Positions 25,199-35,353 of a DNA stretch of 64,000 nt are shown in pieces (the stretch's first letter is position 1; every line of letters starts with the position of its first letter). Below the pieces are notes generated by a model. That model did no database searches, was not told where the DNA came from, and worked only from the letters and a program-made list of their open reading frames with translations. The translations under genes were made by a program, and so were the position numbers. This stretch comes from Methylobacterium sp. DB0501 (GTDB taxonomy: Bacteria > Pseudomonadota > Alphaproteobacteria > Rhizobiales > Beijerinckiaceae), in contig NZ_JAAKGV010000007.1 of assembly GCF_011043735.1 (NCBI RefSeq), positions 186,001 to 250,000 on the forward strand, given 5' to 3'.

Positions 25199-26173
25199 AT
25201 GACGCCCGATCCCGCGGCGGAGGTTCGCGACCTCGCCTTCTCGTACCGGAACCAGCCCGTCCTCGGCGGGATCGACCTCGCCCTGGCGCGGGGCGAGACC
25301 GTGGCGCTGCTCGGCCCCAACGGCGCCGGCAAGACCTCGCTGATGCGGCTTCTGGCCGGGCGCCTCGTCCCGTCCCGCGGCGGCGTCCGCGTGGCGGGGG
25401 GCGATCCGGGACGCGAGCCGGGGATCCGGCGCGCCATCGCCTGGGTGCCGCAGGAGATCGCCCTCTATCCGCGCCTGACCGTGCGGGAGAACCTCGAGGT
25501 CTTCGCCCGGCTCCTGGGCCTGTCCCGGGCGGCGCGGGCGCCGGCGGTGGCCCGCGCCCTCGCCCGGGCGGGGCTCGACGAGGTGGCGGGCCGCCTCGTC
25601 GGCGTGCTCTCCGGCGGCTACCAGCGCCGGGCCAACATCGCGGCCTCGCTCCTCGGCGAACCGGCCCTGGTGCTCCTCGACGAGCCGACGCAGGGCGTCG
25701 ACCAGGCGGCGCGAGCGGCGATCCATGCGGTGCTCGAGCGCCTGCCCGAGACCGGGGCCGCCGTGCTGATCGCCACCCACGATTTCGCCGAGGCCGAGCG
25801 CCTGGCCGACCGTGTCGTCGTGCTGCAGGGCGGCGGCATCCGCCTCGACGGGCGCCTCGCCGACCTCCTCGCCGGCCTGCGGGCCGGCCCGCCGGAGCAC
25901 GAGGTGGCGCTCGCCGAGGCCGCCGGCCCGGCGGCGGCCTCGGTCTTGCGCCAGGCCGGCTTCCACCCGGCCTCGCCCCTCACCTGGAGGGCCGGAAGCC
26001 CCGTGGCGGGCGGGCGCGACGGCGCGGCGCTCCTCGCGCACTTGCGCCGCCACGGCGTGCCGGTGCGGGAGATCCGCGTGCGCGAGCCGGGCCTCGACCT
26101 GCTCTACCGCGACGTGACGGAGGCGCCGCCCCTGCCCGGTCCGGTCCGCGCAGTCCAGGACGTTCCGGCATGA
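25199..26173 (+). CDS. ABC transporter ATP-binding protein
   Basis: The 324-residue ATPase has Walker A (GPNGAGKT near residue 40), the Q-loop [10 protein letters not shown], the ABC signature VLSGGYQRR, Walker B (LVLLDEP) and the switch His ([10 protein letters not shown]). A C-terminal extension of about 90 residues resembles that of drug or polysaccharide exporters of the DrrA/NodI type. It precedes its membrane partner by 13 bp. Substrate unknown; the position after the desaturase and DUF2141 genes, 70 bp downstream, may indicate co-transcription with envelope or pigment genes. Confidence 0.92.
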   Translation: MTPDPAAEVRDLAFSYRNQPVLGGIDLALARGETVALLGPNGAGKTSLMRLLAGRLVPSRGGVRVAGGDPGREPGIRRAIAWVPQEIALYPRLTVRENLEVFARLLGLSRAARAPAVARALARAGLDEVAGRLVGVLSGGYQRRANIAASLLGEPALVLLDEPTQGVDQAARAAIHAVLERLPETGAAVLIATHDFAEAERLADRVVVLQGGGIRLDGRLADLLAGLRAGPPEHEVALAEAAGPAAASVLRQAGFHPASPLTWRAGSPVAGGRDGAALLAHLRRHGVPVREIRVREPGLDLLYRDVTEAPPLPGPVRAVQDVPA

Positions 26174-26186
26174 AGGAGATCCCGGC

Positions 26187-27401
26187 ATGCAAGGTCTCGG
26201 CATGATCGTCGCGTCGTTCCGGGTGATGTGGCTGACCCTGTGGCGCGACCGGGCCGCCCTGGTGATGGCCTTCGTGCTGCCGACGGTGATCTTCTGCGTC
26301 TTCGCGGCGATCTTCTCCGGCGCCGTCGGCGAGCGGATCCGCATCCAGGTCGGGCTCCTCGACCAGGCCCGCACCGCCACCACGGCGCGCCTCGTCGCCG
26401 CCCTGGAGGCCGATCCGGCCCTGCGCACCACGCTCCTGCACGGCGATCCGACGGCGGCGGTGCGCCGGGGCGAGGTCGACGTCGCCCTGGTGCTGCGCGG
26501 CGACCTCGCGGCCGGGAGCACGACGGCGGACGCGCCGATCCTCGTCGTCGAGAGCCCGGCCCGGGCGCTCGCCACCCCGATCGCGCTCGGCCAGGTGCAG
26601 CGGGTGCTCAACGAGGCCCTGCCCGACGTGGTCCTGTCCCGGGTCGTCGCCGATGTCGAGCGCGCCGGCAAGATCGGCCCGGACGAGCGCGCCTTCCTCG
26701 ACCGTGCCTTCGCCGAGAGCCGCGAGAAGCGCGAGGCCTTCTCCTTCGCCGCCCTGATCGCCCGGACCTCGACGGCGGAAGGACAGGGCGGGAATGCCCG
26801 GGTCGCCTACTATGCCGGGGCGATCGCCGCGGTGTTCCTGATGTTCGCCGCCATGCAGGGCGCCCTCTCCCTGGTCGAGGAGCGGCAATCCGGCATCGCC
26901 GATCGCCTCGCCGCTGCTCCCGGCGGCCTGCCGGTGGTGGTGGCCGGCAAGTTCCTGTTCCTGGTGCTCCAGGGCACCGCGCAGGGCGCCTTGATCTTCG
27001 GGGCGGCGGCGCTCGTCTACGGCGTCTCGATCGGGCCGCATGCCGGGGCCTGGCTCGTCACCGGGGTGCTGGTCGCCGCCATGGCGGCGGGCCTGGGGCT
27101 GGCCGCCTGCGCGGCGTCGCGCTCCCGCCAGCAGGCCCACCTCGTCTCGACCTTCGGGGTGCTGCTGCTCTCGGCGGTCGGCGGCAGCATGGTGCCGCGC
27201 TTCCTGATGCCGCCCTGGCTGCAGAGCCTCGGCTGGCTCACCCCCAATGCCTGGGCGATCGAGGCCTACCAGGCGGCGCTCGCGGAGGGGGCGGGCGCCG
27301 CCTGGCCGGCCTGGGCGGTGCTGGCGGGGCTCGCCGCCGCGGGGCTGGGGCTGGCGGTCGCGCTCACGGCGCGGCCGGCACCCGGGCCGGCGCGGGCGTG
27401 A
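26187..27401 (+). CDS. ABC-2 type exporter permease
   Basis: The 404-residue permease has one N-terminal helix ([20 protein letters not shown]), a large extracytoplasmic loop of about 170 residues, and five more helices, the layout of YhhJ/DrrB-like ABC-2 permeases. Conserved [20 protein letters not shown] lies before the second helix, and [20 protein letters not shown] in the last loop is typical of the family (P-x-x-x-P-x-W). It works with the preceding ATPase to export an unknown compound. Confidence 0.9.
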   Translation: MQGLGMIVASFRVMWLTLWRDRAALVMAFVLPTVIFCVFAAIFSGAVGERIRIQVGLLDQARTATTARLVAALEADPALRTTLLHGDPTAAVRRGEVDVALVLRGDLAAGSTTADAPILVVESPARALATPIALGQVQRVLNEALPDVVLSRVVADVERAGKIGPDERAFLDRAFAESREKREAFSFAALIARTSTAEGQGGNARVAYYAGAIAAVFLMFAAMQGALSLVEERQSGIADRLAAAPGGLPVVVAGKFLFLVLQGTAQGALIFGAAALVYGVSIGPHAGAWLVTGVLVAAMAAGLGLAACAASRSRQQAHLVSTFGVLLLSAVGGSMVPRFLMPPWLQSLGWLTPNAWAIEAYQAALAEGAGAAWPAWAVLAGLAAAGLGLAVALTARPAPGPARA

Positions 27402-27435
27402 GCGACCACGGCGGACGCTGCGATCGCCTCCGACG

Positions 27436-27834
27436 TCAGCCCTTCAACCGCTTGTTGCACTCGGAATAGTAGCCGCCGCCCTTCGCGATCCAGTTCATGC
27501 CGCCGTTGCCGGCGCCGCCGGCCGCCTTGTTGGCGTTGTACTGGTCGAGGCAGGTATGCTGGCGGGCGCTGCCGGCCGGCTCCTTGGCGTATTTCGGCGA
27601 GACGGCGGTGGGGAAGACCGCGCCGGCGGGAGCTTGGCCGGCGGGAGCTTGGGCCGCAGGAGCCTGGGCGGCCGGGGCCGTAGGCTTGGCGGGAATCGCG
27701 GGCGGGTTCGGCGGCGCCTGGTTGGGCCGCGCGGCGCCGGGGCCGAACGGGTTCGGGGCAGGAGCGGTCGTTTGGGCGAGGGCCGGGACGGCGAGCGCGC
27801 CGACGAGCAGCAGGGAGGCGAGGGAGAGACGCAT
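27436..27834 (-). CDS. Secreted small protein of unknown function
   Basis: The 132-residue protein has a signal peptide (MRLSLASLLLVGALAVPALA), a Pro/Ala/Gln-rich linker with short repeats (AQAPAAQAPAGQAPAG), and a C-terminal globular part (CLDQYNANKAAGGAGNGGMN followed by WIAKGGGYYSECNKRLKG) containing two Cys that may pair. I do not recognise a named family. ATG 27834 is used because the signal peptide starts there; the longer frame to 27984 runs through a repeat. It converges on the ABC permease gene. Confidence 0.72.
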   Translation of the reverse strand: MRLSLASLLLVGALAVPALAQTTAPAPNPFGPGAARPNQAPPNPPAIPAKPTAPAAQAPAAQAPAGQAPAGAVFPTAVSPKYAKEPAGSARQHTCLDQYNANKAAGGAGNGGMNWIAKGGGYYSECNKRLKG

Positions 27835-27895
27835 CGTCAGATGTCCGAACTCGGGGCGGCGACAGCTTAGCAGCCCCGCCGCGCCAGGGCGACCT

Positions 27896-28003
27896 GTGAT
27901 CCCATTTCCGAAGACGACTTCCGGAAATGGGATCACCAGCCCGCGCGGCGCTTGAGCGAAGCCGAAATCCGCATTGCGAAGCAATCAGTCGGATTTCGTA
28001 TGA
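27896..28003. repeat. Dispersed repeat, copy A, with terminal hairpin
   Basis: A hairpin (27896-27913 and 27918-27936, loop ACGA, one bulge) is followed by a conserved tail containing CACCAGCCCGCGCGGCG, GAGCGAAGCCGAAATCCGCA and GTCGGATTTCGTATGAC. The same tail appears in inverted orientation at 38754-38890 (copy B), with the same hairpin core CCGGAAG. It sits between divergent genes. Confidence 0.75.
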
Positions 28004-28159
28004 CGCAAAGGGATCCGGTGCCGCGCGAGCCGGCACCTACGCCTTGCGGAGGAGGCTTCTCCCTTTTGCGGCGCTCCGCCCCGGGCGGGGGGCGGGTAAG
28101 CAGGACGCCAGCGGAGGACGGGCCGGGCGTCCGGCCTCGATCCGGGAGTGTGCCGACCG

Positions 28160-29434
28160 ATGCTGATCGCCGCCAGCGCCCTGCTGATCCTCGTCGCCTG
28201 GTTCGCCGGGCCGCGGCGCTTCGTCGAGTTGGTGCTGCTGACGCGCGCCTCCCTCGATCCGGTCTTCACCCTGACGAAGTTCGGCGGCCTCGACGAGATG
28301 GGCGTCGGCGCCTCGGTCAACGTCGCCGTGCTGGTGGTGGCGGTCGCCTGCGTGGCGACCCGGCCGCGGGTGAGCCCGGTGCCGGCCTTCGTCCTGTGGC
28401 TGCCGCTCCTCCTGGTCTGCCTCGCCTCGACCCAGGTGGCGCCCGATCCCGGCTCGGCGATCCGGCTGCTGATGCTGCTGGCGACCCATGCCGCCTTCTG
28501 CCTGCTCGCCGTCTACATGGTGCGCGACTTCGCCGACCTGCGCCATTTCCTGCTGCTCATCGTCGTCGGTTCGATCGCCCCGACGCTCTATGCCGGCCTG
28601 CAGCTCGCCATGGGCTGGGCGGCGTTCGACGACGACAGCATCCGGGTCTACAGCAGCTTCCCGCACCCCAACATCTACGCCTTCTACCTGATGACGATCC
28701 TGGCGGTCGTCCTGACCCTGCTGGCCGGCCCGCGTTTCGCCTTGAGCCCGCGGCTGCGCAGAATGCTGGTGCTCTACGTGCCGGTCCTGCTCGGGCTGCT
28801 CCTGCTCACCAAGACCCGCAGCGCCTGGGCCGGCGCCGCCCTGATCCTCCTGACCTACGGGCTCCTCTTCGACCGGCGCACCCTGCTCTACTTCCTGGGC
28901 CTGCCGGTGGCCTTGCTGACGGTGCCGGAACTCGCCGAGCGCTTCGCCGACCTGCAGCAGGGCAACACCGCCGATGCCTACGAGAAGCTGAATTCCTACG
29001 CCTTCCGGGTGCTGCTCTGGCAGGGCGCCATGACGTGGGTCTGGGAGCGCCCGATCTTCGGCTACGGCCTGTCGAGCTTCGGCCACTACGTCACGCAGTT
29101 CTTCCCGCTGCCGCTCGAGAACGACACCATCGACTCGCATAGCGTCTACGTGCAGTTCCTGTTCGAGACCGGGGTGATCGGCCTTGTCGCCTATCTCTGG
29201 CTCTACGCGCGGATCATCGCCGCGACCGCTAGGCTGATCCTGCGTGGCGAGCGCTGGGCCTGGATGCTGCTCGCGATGATCGCCGGCTATCTGTCGATGG
29301 CCTATTCGGACAACATGCTCTACTATCTGGTGCCGACCTGGTACATGTGGTTCGTCCTCGGCGGCGCCTGCACGGTGCTGCGCCAGCGCCCGGCGGTCCG
29401 CCGCCGGGCGGCCATCCTGCCGCTGCCGGCCTGA
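28160..29434 (+). CDS. O-antigen ligase/polymerase family membrane protein
   Basis: The protein of about 424 residues has ten or more predicted helices and the Wzy_C/O-antigen ligase core: SSFPHPNIYAFYLMTILAVV, then KTRSAWAGAALILLTYGL, WERPIFGYGLSSFGHYV and ENDTIDSHSVYVQFLFETGV with the conserved His near residue 332. These proteins transfer or polymerise undecaprenyl-linked glycans on the periplasmic face. ATG 28160 follows an in-frame GTG at 28148; either is possible. No other polysaccharide genes are adjacent. Confidence 0.88.
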   Translation: MLIAASALLILVAWFAGPRRFVELVLLTRASLDPVFTLTKFGGLDEMGVGASVNVAVLVVAVACVATRPRVSPVPAFVLWLPLLLVCLASTQVAPDPGSAIRLLMLLATHAAFCLLAVYMVRDFADLRHFLLLIVVGSIAPTLYAGLQLAMGWAAFDDDSIRVYSSFPHPNIYAFYLMTILAVVLTLLAGPRFALSPRLRRMLVLYVPVLLGLLLLTKTRSAWAGAALILLTYGLLFDRRTLLYFLGLPVALLTVPELAERFADLQQGNTADAYEKLNSYAFRVLLWQGAMTWVWERPIFGYGLSSFGHYVTQFFPLPLENDTIDSHSVYVQFLFETGVIGLVAYLWLYARIIAATARLILRGERWAWMLLAMIAGYLSMAYSDNMLYYLVPTWYMWFVLGGACTVLRQRPAVRRRAAILPLPA

Positions 29435-29515
29435 TCCGCGTTCCGGAGGTCGTATCAGCAGCCCGCGACGACGGAGATTCGCTCCGCACGCTCGAGCGAC
29501 GCCGCAACCCGCGCC

Positions 29516-29632
29516 TCAGCGCAGGTGGAAGGCGATCCACAGCACCGCACCCGCGACGAGGCCGGCGACGAGCCAGCGCACCAGGCGCAGGACGAGGGAC
29601 CTGAGGACCGGGGATGCCGGCCCCTCCGTCAT
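29516..29632 (-). CDS. Very small single-helix membrane protein
   Basis: ATG 29632 opens a 38-codon frame: MTEGPASPVLRSLVLRLVRW followed by LVAGLVAGAVLWIAFHLR and TGA. It is one membrane helix with an Arg-rich flank. It is preceded by AGAGC-rich sequence and lies 24 bp after another small membrane ORF on the same strand, so the two may be a transcription unit. No family is recognised; coding status rests on the clean hydrophobic helix. Confidence 0.4.
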   Translation of the reverse strand: MTEGPASPVLRSLVLRLVRWLVAGLVAGAVLWIAFHLR

Positions 29633-29656
29633 CGGCCCGCTCTCACTTGCCCGCCC

Positions 29657-29827
29657 TCACCCGGCCGAGCGCCGGACGGCCGCGCCCGCGATGATGGTGG
29701 CGAGGGCGGCGGCGCCCAGGCCGTCCTGCAATGCCCGCACCGGCTCGTCCGGCATGGCCAGCCACCACAGGGCGGCCGTGGCCGCGATGCACACGGCGAC
29801 GGCGCCGAGGATTCCCCGCTCGATCAC
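29657..29827 (-). CDS. Small membrane protein
   Basis: A frame ending in TGA at 29657-29659 reads, from GTG 29827, IERGILGAVAVCIAATAALW then WLAMPDEPVRALQDGLGAAA and LATIIAGAAVRRSAG: two short hydrophobic helices around an acidic loop. The same frame stays open upstream to an Arg-rich segment (DETPRQRRPVFN), so the real start may be earlier. It is the upstream partner of the 38-residue ORF. Function unknown. Confidence 0.4.
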   Translation of the reverse strand: MIERGILGAVAVCIAATAALWWLAMPDEPVRALQDGLGAAALATIIAGAAVRRSAG

Positions 29828-30124
29828 GTTGAAGACCGGCCTCCGCTGGCGGGGCGTCTCGTCCGAGAGGCCCCGTGACGCCCCCTCTACGCCAAGCCGG
29901 CCGGCTTGGACAGCGCCGCGCTGCCACGGTCGAGGCGCCCCGCGCCGATCCCAGACGCCGCCCCTTGGCGCCGGCCCCTTGGCGCCGCCCCTGGGCTCCT
30001 GCGCACCCGCCGCCGATTGAATTCCCGAGCGTCATGGTGGATTTCAACCACAGATGCCTCGGCGCGGCCGGAGCATCCTGCCCGGAGCCGGCCCGCGGGG
30101 GTGCGGCGGGCCGCGGAGACGGTG

Positions 30125-30436
30125 ATGGCGAAACCCCTGGTCATCGAGATTCCTCACCAGCTCGGCCGGGCCGAGGCGCGCCGGCGCATCGAGTCCCGCC
30201 TCGGCCAGGGCCGGGACCTGGTCCAGAAGGCCGGCCTGACGATGCAGGACCCGGTCTGGGACGGCGACACCCTCGCCTTCGTGGTCGGCGCCATGGGCCA
30301 GACGGTCAGCGGCACCATCGCGGTCGAGGACGCGGCCGCCCGCGTCGAGGTCCGGCTGCCGCTGCTGCTCGGGATGTTCTCGGCCAAGGTGCGGCAGGTG
30401 ATCGCCGAGAAGGGCGGCGAGCTGCTGGCGGCCTGA
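30125..30436 (+). CDS. Polyhydroxyalkanoic acid system family protein
   Basis: The 103-residue protein fits the PHA_gran_rgn family: PLVIEIPHQLGRAEARRRIE, then a beta segment LAFVVGAMGQTVSGTIAVED and VEVRLPLLLGMFSAKVRQVI, ending EKGGELLA. These proteins are found with PHA metabolism genes and may bind granules. It starts at ATG 30125. No PHA synthase or depolymerase is adjacent, so the role is inferred from the family only. Confidence 0.78.
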   Translation: MAKPLVIEIPHQLGRAEARRRIESRLGQGRDLVQKAGLTMQDPVWDGDTLAFVVGAMGQTVSGTIAVEDAAARVEVRLPLLLGMFSAKVRQVIAEKGGELLAA

Positions 30437-30561
30437 CCGGTCCGGCCGGCCTCCAAGCGCCGTTCGCCCTTATGGAATCTTGATATCGCGGCCCGGCGAA
30501 CCGCATCGTTTCCCCCGCCTCCGATCGCGAGAAACCCGGTGGGTCCATCGGGAGTGGTGCG

Positions 30562-30858
30562 ATGAGGGATGGGGTTCACGACGGGCTGCGCGGCGCAGGC
30601 GACGGGACTCGGCCGGCCCTGGCCCACGCCCTGGCGCATGTGCGCGCCGCCTGCCGGCGCTGCGGCTTCCCCGTCCACGGCTTCCTGAACGGGAGCACCT
30701 GCGTGCTGCAGGTCGACGGCCGGGCGTTGCGGGATGCGTGCTGCGAGGAGGCCTGCCGCCGGAATTCCGGCCCCGCCGCCGGCCCCGCCGCCGGCCTCGC
30801 CTGCGCCGGCCTGCAGGAGGCGGTCCGCACCGCCCGCCAGACCCGACGGACACCCTGA
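30562..30858 (+). CDS. Cys-rich small hypothetical protein
   Basis: The 98-residue frame starts at ATG 30562 after a GGGAGTGGTG stretch. Its middle has a regular Cys pattern (RAACRRCGFPVHGFLNGSTC, later RDACCEEACRRNSG and ACAGL) that would suit metal or disulfide bonding. The ends are low complexity, and the AAGPAAGPAAG run is a short repeat. I do not recognise a family. It lies 160 bp before the kdp genes on the same strand. Confidence 0.42.
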   Translation: MRDGVHDGLRGAGDGTRPALAHALAHVRAACRRCGFPVHGFLNGSTCVLQVDGRALRDACCEEACRRNSGPAAGPAAGLACAGLQEAVRTARQTRRTP

Positions 30859-31019
30859 CGGCGGCCCCGGATCCCGCCCGTCTTTATGCCGCCTTTATGG
30901 CGCGGGGGGCCGTCCCCTCTCGAATCCCTACGCCGTCGGGAGGATGTCCTGGTGTCGGGACCGCGACGCGGTCCGATCCGATGCGGCGCCCCTCCGGCGC
31001 CGCCCGACGGGGATACCCC

Positions 31020-31103
31020 ATGTTCGATGTCCTGATGCTGGCGGCCGGCCTGGGCTTCTTCGCCCTGGCGCTCGGCTACGTCGCCTTATGCGAACGCCTG
31101 TGA
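31020..31103 (+). CDS. 27-residue membrane peptide preceding kdpF
   Basis: ATG 31020 opens MFDVLMLAAGLGFFALALGY then VALCERL and TGA, a single helix ending in C-E-R-L. Peptides with this CERL ending directly ahead of kdpF occur in many kdp operons, which supports coding. It overlaps no other gene, and kdpF begins 11 bp downstream after GAGGAGG. Its role in the Kdp complex is unknown. Confidence 0.65.
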   Translation: MFDVLMLAAGLGFFALALGYVALCERL

Positions 31104-31114
31104 GGAGGCCCGCG

Positions 31115-31204
31115 ATGACCCTCGATTACGGGCTCGGCGGCCTCATGACCCTCGGGCTGCTCGCCTATCTCGCCTACGCCCTCGTGCGGCCCGAGCGGTT
31201 TTAA
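31115..31204 (+). CDS. kdpF: K+-transporting ATPase subunit KdpF
   Basis: The 29-residue peptide [20 protein letters not shown] then YALVRPERF has the one-helix layout and the ending Y-A-L-x-x-P-E-R-F of KdpF, the small stabilising subunit of the high-affinity potassium pump. A GAGGAGG ribosome binding site lies 8 bp upstream, and kdpA follows 13 bp after the stop. Confidence 0.9.
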   Translation: MTLDYGLGGLMTLGLLAYLAYALVRPERF

Positions 31205-31217
31205 GGGAGCCGCCGCC

Positions 31218-32936
31218 ATGACACTCGCCGGCTGGATCCAGATCGCGCTGTTCTGCGCGATCGTTCTCGCCCTGGTGAAGCCGCTCGGTCTCTACATGAC
31301 CCGGGTCTTCACCGGCGCCTCCACCCCCCTCTCCCCCGTGCTGCGCCCGATCGAGCGCGGCCTCTACCGCCTCGCCGGCATCGACGAGCGCCACGAGCAG
31401 CACTGGCTGACTTACGCGGGCGCCATGCTGGTCTTCCACGCCGCCGGCTTCGTGCTGCTCTACGGGATCCTGCGGCTGCAAGCGCTCCTGCCGCTCAACC
31501 CCGCCGACCAGTCCGCGGTGGCGCCGGACCTCGCCTTCAACACCGCAGTCAGCTTCGTCACCAACACCAACTGGCAGAATTACGGTGGCGAGAGCACCCT
31601 CTCCTACCTGTCGCAGATGCTGGGGCTGACGCACCAGAACTTCCTCTCGGCGGCGACCGGCATCGCCCTCGCCGTGGCGCTGATCCGCGGCTTTGCCCGC
31701 GCCTCGTCCCGCACGGTGGGCTCGTTCTGGGTCGATCTGACCCGCTGCACCCTCTACGTGCTGCTGCCGCTCTGCATCGTCTACACCCTGTTCCTGGTCT
31801 GGCAGGGCATCCCGCAGACCCTCGCGCCCTATGCCGAGGCGACGACCCTCGAAGGCGGACACCAGACCATCGCGCTCGGGCCCGTGGCGAGCCAGGTGGC
31901 GATCAAGATGCTCGGCACCAATGGCGGCGGCTTCTTCAACGCCAACGCCGCCCACCCGTTCGAGAACCCGACCGCGTGGTCGAACCTCATTCAGATGGTG
32001 TCGATCTTCGCGCTGGGCGCCGCGCTCACCAACGTGTTCGGCCGCATGGTCGGGGACGAGCGCCAGGGCTGGGCGATCCTCGCCGCGATGGGCGTGCTGT
32101 TCCTGGCGGGCGTCGCCGTCACCTACGGGGCCGAAGGCGCCGGCAGCCCCCTGCTCAATGCGCTGGGGCTCCAGGGCGGCAACCTCGAAGGCAAGGAGCT
32201 GCGCTTCGGCATCCCCGGCTCGGCGCTCTTCGCGGTGGTGACCACCGCCGCCTCCTGCGGCGCGGTCAACGCCATGCACGACGCCTTCACGGCGCTCGGC
32301 GGCATGATCCCCCTCATCAACATGCAGCTCGGCGAGATCATCGTCGGCGGCGTCGGTGCCGGCCTCTACGGGATGCTGGTCTTCGTCGTGGTGGCGATCT
32401 TCGTCGCCGGGCTGATGGTCGGGCGCACGCCCGAATATCTCGGCAAGAAGATCGAGGCCCGGGAGGTCAAGATGGCGATGCTCGCGATCCTCTGCCTGCC
32501 GCTGATGATGCTCGGCTTCACCGCGCTCGCCACCGTGCTGCCGGCGGGTCTCGCGGGACCGGCCAATGCGGGGCCGCACGGCTTCTCGGAGATCCTCTAC
32601 GCCTTCACCTCGGCGGCGGCGAACAACGGCTCGGCCTTCGCGGGCCTCTCGGGCAACACCCCGTTCTACAACCTGACCCTCGGGGCCGGCATGCTGGTCG
32701 GGCGGTTCTTCGTCATCATCCCGGCTCTCGCCATCGCCGGCTCGCTCGCGGCCAAGAAGACGGTGCCGGCCTCCGTCGGGACCTTCCCGACCGATGGCGG
32801 CCTGTTCGTCGGCCTGCTGGTCGGGGTGATCCTGATCGTCGGCGGCCTGACCTTCTTCCCGTCGCTGGCGCTCGGACCCATCGTCGAGCACTTGGCGGGC
32901 GCCGCCGGCCAGACCTTCGCGGCGGCGGGAGGCTAG
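31218..32936 (+). CDS. kdpA: K+-transporting ATPase subunit KdpA
   Basis: The 572-residue subunit forms the potassium channel of the KdpFABC pump. It has ten helices and four pseudo-repeats of selectivity-filter type: [59 protein letters not shown] and [20 protein letters not shown]. All four filter segments are intact, and the length equals that of other KdpA proteins. Second named gene of the operon. Expression is normally induced by potassium limitation through KdpD and KdpE. Confidence 0.97.
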   Translation: MTLAGWIQIALFCAIVLALVKPLGLYMTRVFTGASTPLSPVLRPIERGLYRLAGIDERHEQHWLTYAGAMLVFHAAGFVLLYGILRLQALLPLNPADQSAVAPDLAFNTAVSFVTNTNWQNYGGESTLSYLSQMLGLTHQNFLSAATGIALAVALIRGFARASSRTVGSFWVDLTRCTLYVLLPLCIVYTLFLVWQGIPQTLAPYAEATTLEGGHQTIALGPVASQVAIKMLGTNGGGFFNANAAHPFENPTAWSNLIQMVSIFALGAALTNVFGRMVGDERQGWAILAAMGVLFLAGVAVTYGAEGAGSPLLNALGLQGGNLEGKELRFGIPGSALFAVVTTAASCGAVNAMHDAFTALGGMIPLINMQLGEIIVGGVGAGLYGMLVFVVVAIFVAGLMVGRTPEYLGKKIEAREVKMAMLAILCLPLMMLGFTALATVLPAGLAGPANAGPHGFSEILYAFTSAAANNGSAFAGLSGNTPFYNLTLGAGMLVGRFFVIIPALAIAGSLAAKKTVPASVGTFPTDGGLFVGLLVGVILIVGGLTFFPSLALGPIVEHLAGAAGQTFAAAGG

Positions 32937-32940
32937 GGCC

Positions 32941-33129
32941 ATGAGCACCACCCACGCCGACCGCCTGCGCAGTGGTCTGTCCCGGCACCGGCCTCGCCCC
33001 GCCCCGCTCGCCGACCGCTCCGCTCTCCGACCTTGCGACATCGTCCTGGCGCTCACCGGCCTCGCCCTGCTGGGCTCCGGCGCGATCTGGGCGGCAATCA
33101 TGCTCGGCAGCGCGGCGCTCGCGCCCTGA
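32941..33129 (+). CDS. Single-helix membrane peptide between kdpA and kdpB
   Basis: ATG 32941, 4 bp after kdpA, begins a 62-residue protein: an Arg-rich N-terminus ([20 protein letters not shown]) and one helix ([20 protein letters not shown] followed by AIMLGSAAL). kdpB starts 83 bp later. Standard kdp operons have kdpA and kdpB adjacent, so this is an addition. The Arg-rich cytoplasmic end and helix resemble KdpF-like accessory peptides in design but not in sequence. Confidence 0.6.
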   Translation: MSTTHADRLRSGLSRHRPRPAPLADRSALRPCDIVLALTGLALLGSGAIWAAIMLGSAALAP

Positions 33130-33212
33130 CGGCGCCCACACCCCACACGTCCCGACGATTCCGGTGGCGCCCGAGCGCCGCCGCCCCCCGGCCCATCCGG
33201 ATCCCGACGATC

Positions 33213-35342
33213 ATGGCCCACTCGCAAAAATCCTCCCTCCCGAAATCCTCCCTGCTGAGTGCCGGCCTGGTCGGGCCCGCGCTCCTCGGTGCGGTCACCA
33301 AGCTCGACCCGCGCCAGATGGTGAAGAACCCCGTGATGTTCGTGGTCGAGGTCGTGGCGGCCTTCACCACCCTGCTGTTCCTCCGCGACCTCGTCACCGG
33401 CGGCCAGGATCTGGCCTTCACTGGCCAGATCATCCTCTGGCTGTGGTTCACCGTGCTGTTCGCCAATTTCGCCGAGGCGGTGGCGGAAGGGCGCGGCAAG
33501 GCGCAGGCCGATTCCCTGCGCCGCACCCGCACCGAGACGACCGCGAAGCTGCTGGGCGGCGCCACCGCGGCACCCGGCGGCCCGCGGACTCCTTACGAGA
33601 CCGTACCGGGCGCCGGGCTCAAGGTCGGCGACGTGGTGCTGGTCGAGGCCGGCGACGTGATCCCGTCGGACGGCGAGGTGATCGAGGGCATCGCCTCGGT
33701 CAACGAGGCGGCGATCACCGGCGAATCCGCCCCCGTCATCCGCGAATCCGGCGGCGACCGCTCGGCGGTGACCGGCGGCACGCAGGTCCTCTCCGACTGG
33801 ATCCGGGTGCGGATCACGGCCGCCGCCGGCTCGACCTTCATCGACCGGATGATCGCGCTGGTCGAGGGCGCGGCCCGGCAGAAGACCCCCAACGAGATCG
33901 CCCTCAACATCCTGCTCGCCGGCCTCACCATCGTGTTCGTGTTCGCGGTCGGATCGATCCCGAGCTTCGCCGCTTACGCCGGCGGCGCGATCCCGCTCAC
34001 GGTGCTGGTGGCGCTCTTCGTCACCCTGATCCCGACCACGATCGGGGCGCTGCTCTCGGCGATCGGCATCGCCGGCATGGACCGGCTGGTGCGCTTCAAC
34101 GTGCTCGCCATGTCGGGCCGCGCCGTCGAGGCGGCGGGCGACGTCGACACGCTGCTCCTCGACAAGACCGGCACCATCACGCTCGGCAACCGCCAGGCGA
34201 CCGCGTTTCGCCCGGTGCGCGGCGTCACCCCCGGGACGCTGGCGGATGCGGCCCAGCTCGCTTCCCTCGCCGACGAGACCCCGGAGGGCCGCTCGATCGT
34301 GGTGCTGGCCAAGGAGGCGCACGGCCTGCGCGCCCGCGACATGGGAAGCCTCAACGCCACCTTCGTGCCGTTCACCGCGCAGTCGCGGATGTCGGGCATC
34401 GACCTCGACGGCTCCTCGATCCGCAAAGGGGCGGTCGAGGCGGTGATCGCGAGCCTCGACGCCGCCCCGGCGCTCGTCGGCGCGGGCGCCGCGGCCCGGG
34501 TGCTGCAGCCCCGCCTCGATCCGGCGGCGGCCCAGGAGGTCCGGGCCATCGCCGAGGAGATCGCCAAGGCCGGCGGCACGCCGCTCGCGGTCGCCCGCGA
34601 CGGCAAGCTCCTCGGCGTCGTCCACCTCAAGGACATCGTCAAGGGCGGCATCGCCGAGCGCTTCGCGGAACTCCGCCGGATGGGCATCCGCACGGTGATG
34701 ATCACCGGCGACAACCCGATGACCGCCGCGGCCATCGCCGCGGAGGCCGGGGTCGACGACTTCCTCGCCCAGGCCACGCCCGAGGACAAGCTGGCCCTGA
34801 TCCGGCGTGAGCAGGCGCAGGGCAAGCTGGTGGCGATGTGCGGCGACGGCACCAACGACGCCCCGGCCCTCGCCCAGGCCGATGTCGGCGTGGCGATGAA
34901 CACCGGCACGGTGGCGGCCCGCGAGGCCGGCAACATGGTCGACCTCGATTCCGACCCGACCAAGCTCATCGAGATCGTCGAGATTGGCAAGCAGCTGCTG
35001 ATGACCCGCGGCGCGCTCACCACCTTCTCGATCGCCAACGACGTGGCGAAGTACTTCGCCATCATCCCGGCGATGTTCGTCGGGCTCTATCCGCCGCTCC
35101 AGGCCCTCAACGTGATGGGGCTGGCCTCGCCCCAGAGCGCGATCCTGTCGGCGATCATCTTCAACGCGCTGATCATCGTGGCGCTGATCCCGCTCGCTCT
35201 GCGCGGCGTCGGCTACCGCGCCGTCGGCGCCGCCGCGTTGCTGCGGCGCAATCTCCTGATCTATGGTCTCGGCGGGATCCTGGTGCCGTTCGCCGGCATC
35301 AAGCTGATCGATCTCGCCGTGAGCGCCCTCCATCTGGCTTGA
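33213..35342 (+). CDS. kdpB: K+-transporting ATPase ATP-binding subunit KdpB
   Basis: The 709-residue P-type ATPase has the actuator motif TGES ([11 protein letters not shown]), the phosphorylation motif [10 protein letters not shown], the nucleotide-domain KGA and the hinge [18 protein letters not shown]. Helices lie at residues about 35-85, 220-290 and in the C-terminal quarter. ATG 33213 ([13 protein letters not shown]) is chosen; the frame is open upstream to 33033 but reads as Arg-rich noise. All catalytic residues are intact. Confidence 0.97.
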   Translation: MAHSQKSSLPKSSLLSAGLVGPALLGAVTKLDPRQMVKNPVMFVVEVVAAFTTLLFLRDLVTGGQDLAFTGQIILWLWFTVLFANFAEAVAEGRGKAQADSLRRTRTETTAKLLGGATAAPGGPRTPYETVPGAGLKVGDVVLVEAGDVIPSDGEVIEGIASVNEAAITGESAPVIRESGGDRSAVTGGTQVLSDWIRVRITAAAGSTFIDRMIALVEGAARQKTPNEIALNILLAGLTIVFVFAVGSIPSFAAYAGGAIPLTVLVALFVTLIPTTIGALLSAIGIAGMDRLVRFNVLAMSGRAVEAAGDVDTLLLDKTGTITLGNRQATAFRPVRGVTPGTLADAAQLASLADETPEGRSIVVLAKEAHGLRARDMGSLNATFVPFTAQSRMSGIDLDGSSIRKGAVEAVIASLDAAPALVGAGAAARVLQPRLDPAAAQEVRAIAEEIAKAGGTPLAVARDGKLLGVVHLKDIVKGGIAERFAELRRMGIRTVMITGDNPMTAAAIAAEAGVDDFLAQATPEDKLALIRREQAQGKLVAMCGDGTNDAPALAQADVGVAMNTGTVAAREAGNMVDLDSDPTKLIEIVEIGKQLLMTRGALTTFSIANDVAKYFAIIPAMFVGLYPPLQALNVMGLASPQSAILSAIIFNALIIVALIPLALRGVGYRAVGAAALLRRNLLIYGLGGILVPFAGIKLIDLAVSALHLA

Positions 35343-35353
35343 GAGAGACCGCC

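Noticed and set aside
31143..35333. Open frame of 1396 codons on the minus strand opposite kdpA-kdpB
   Set aside because: It is antisense to two intact, well-conserved genes, and is rich in Asp, His, Gln, Gly and Arg as expected from the opposite strand of high-GC coding DNA.
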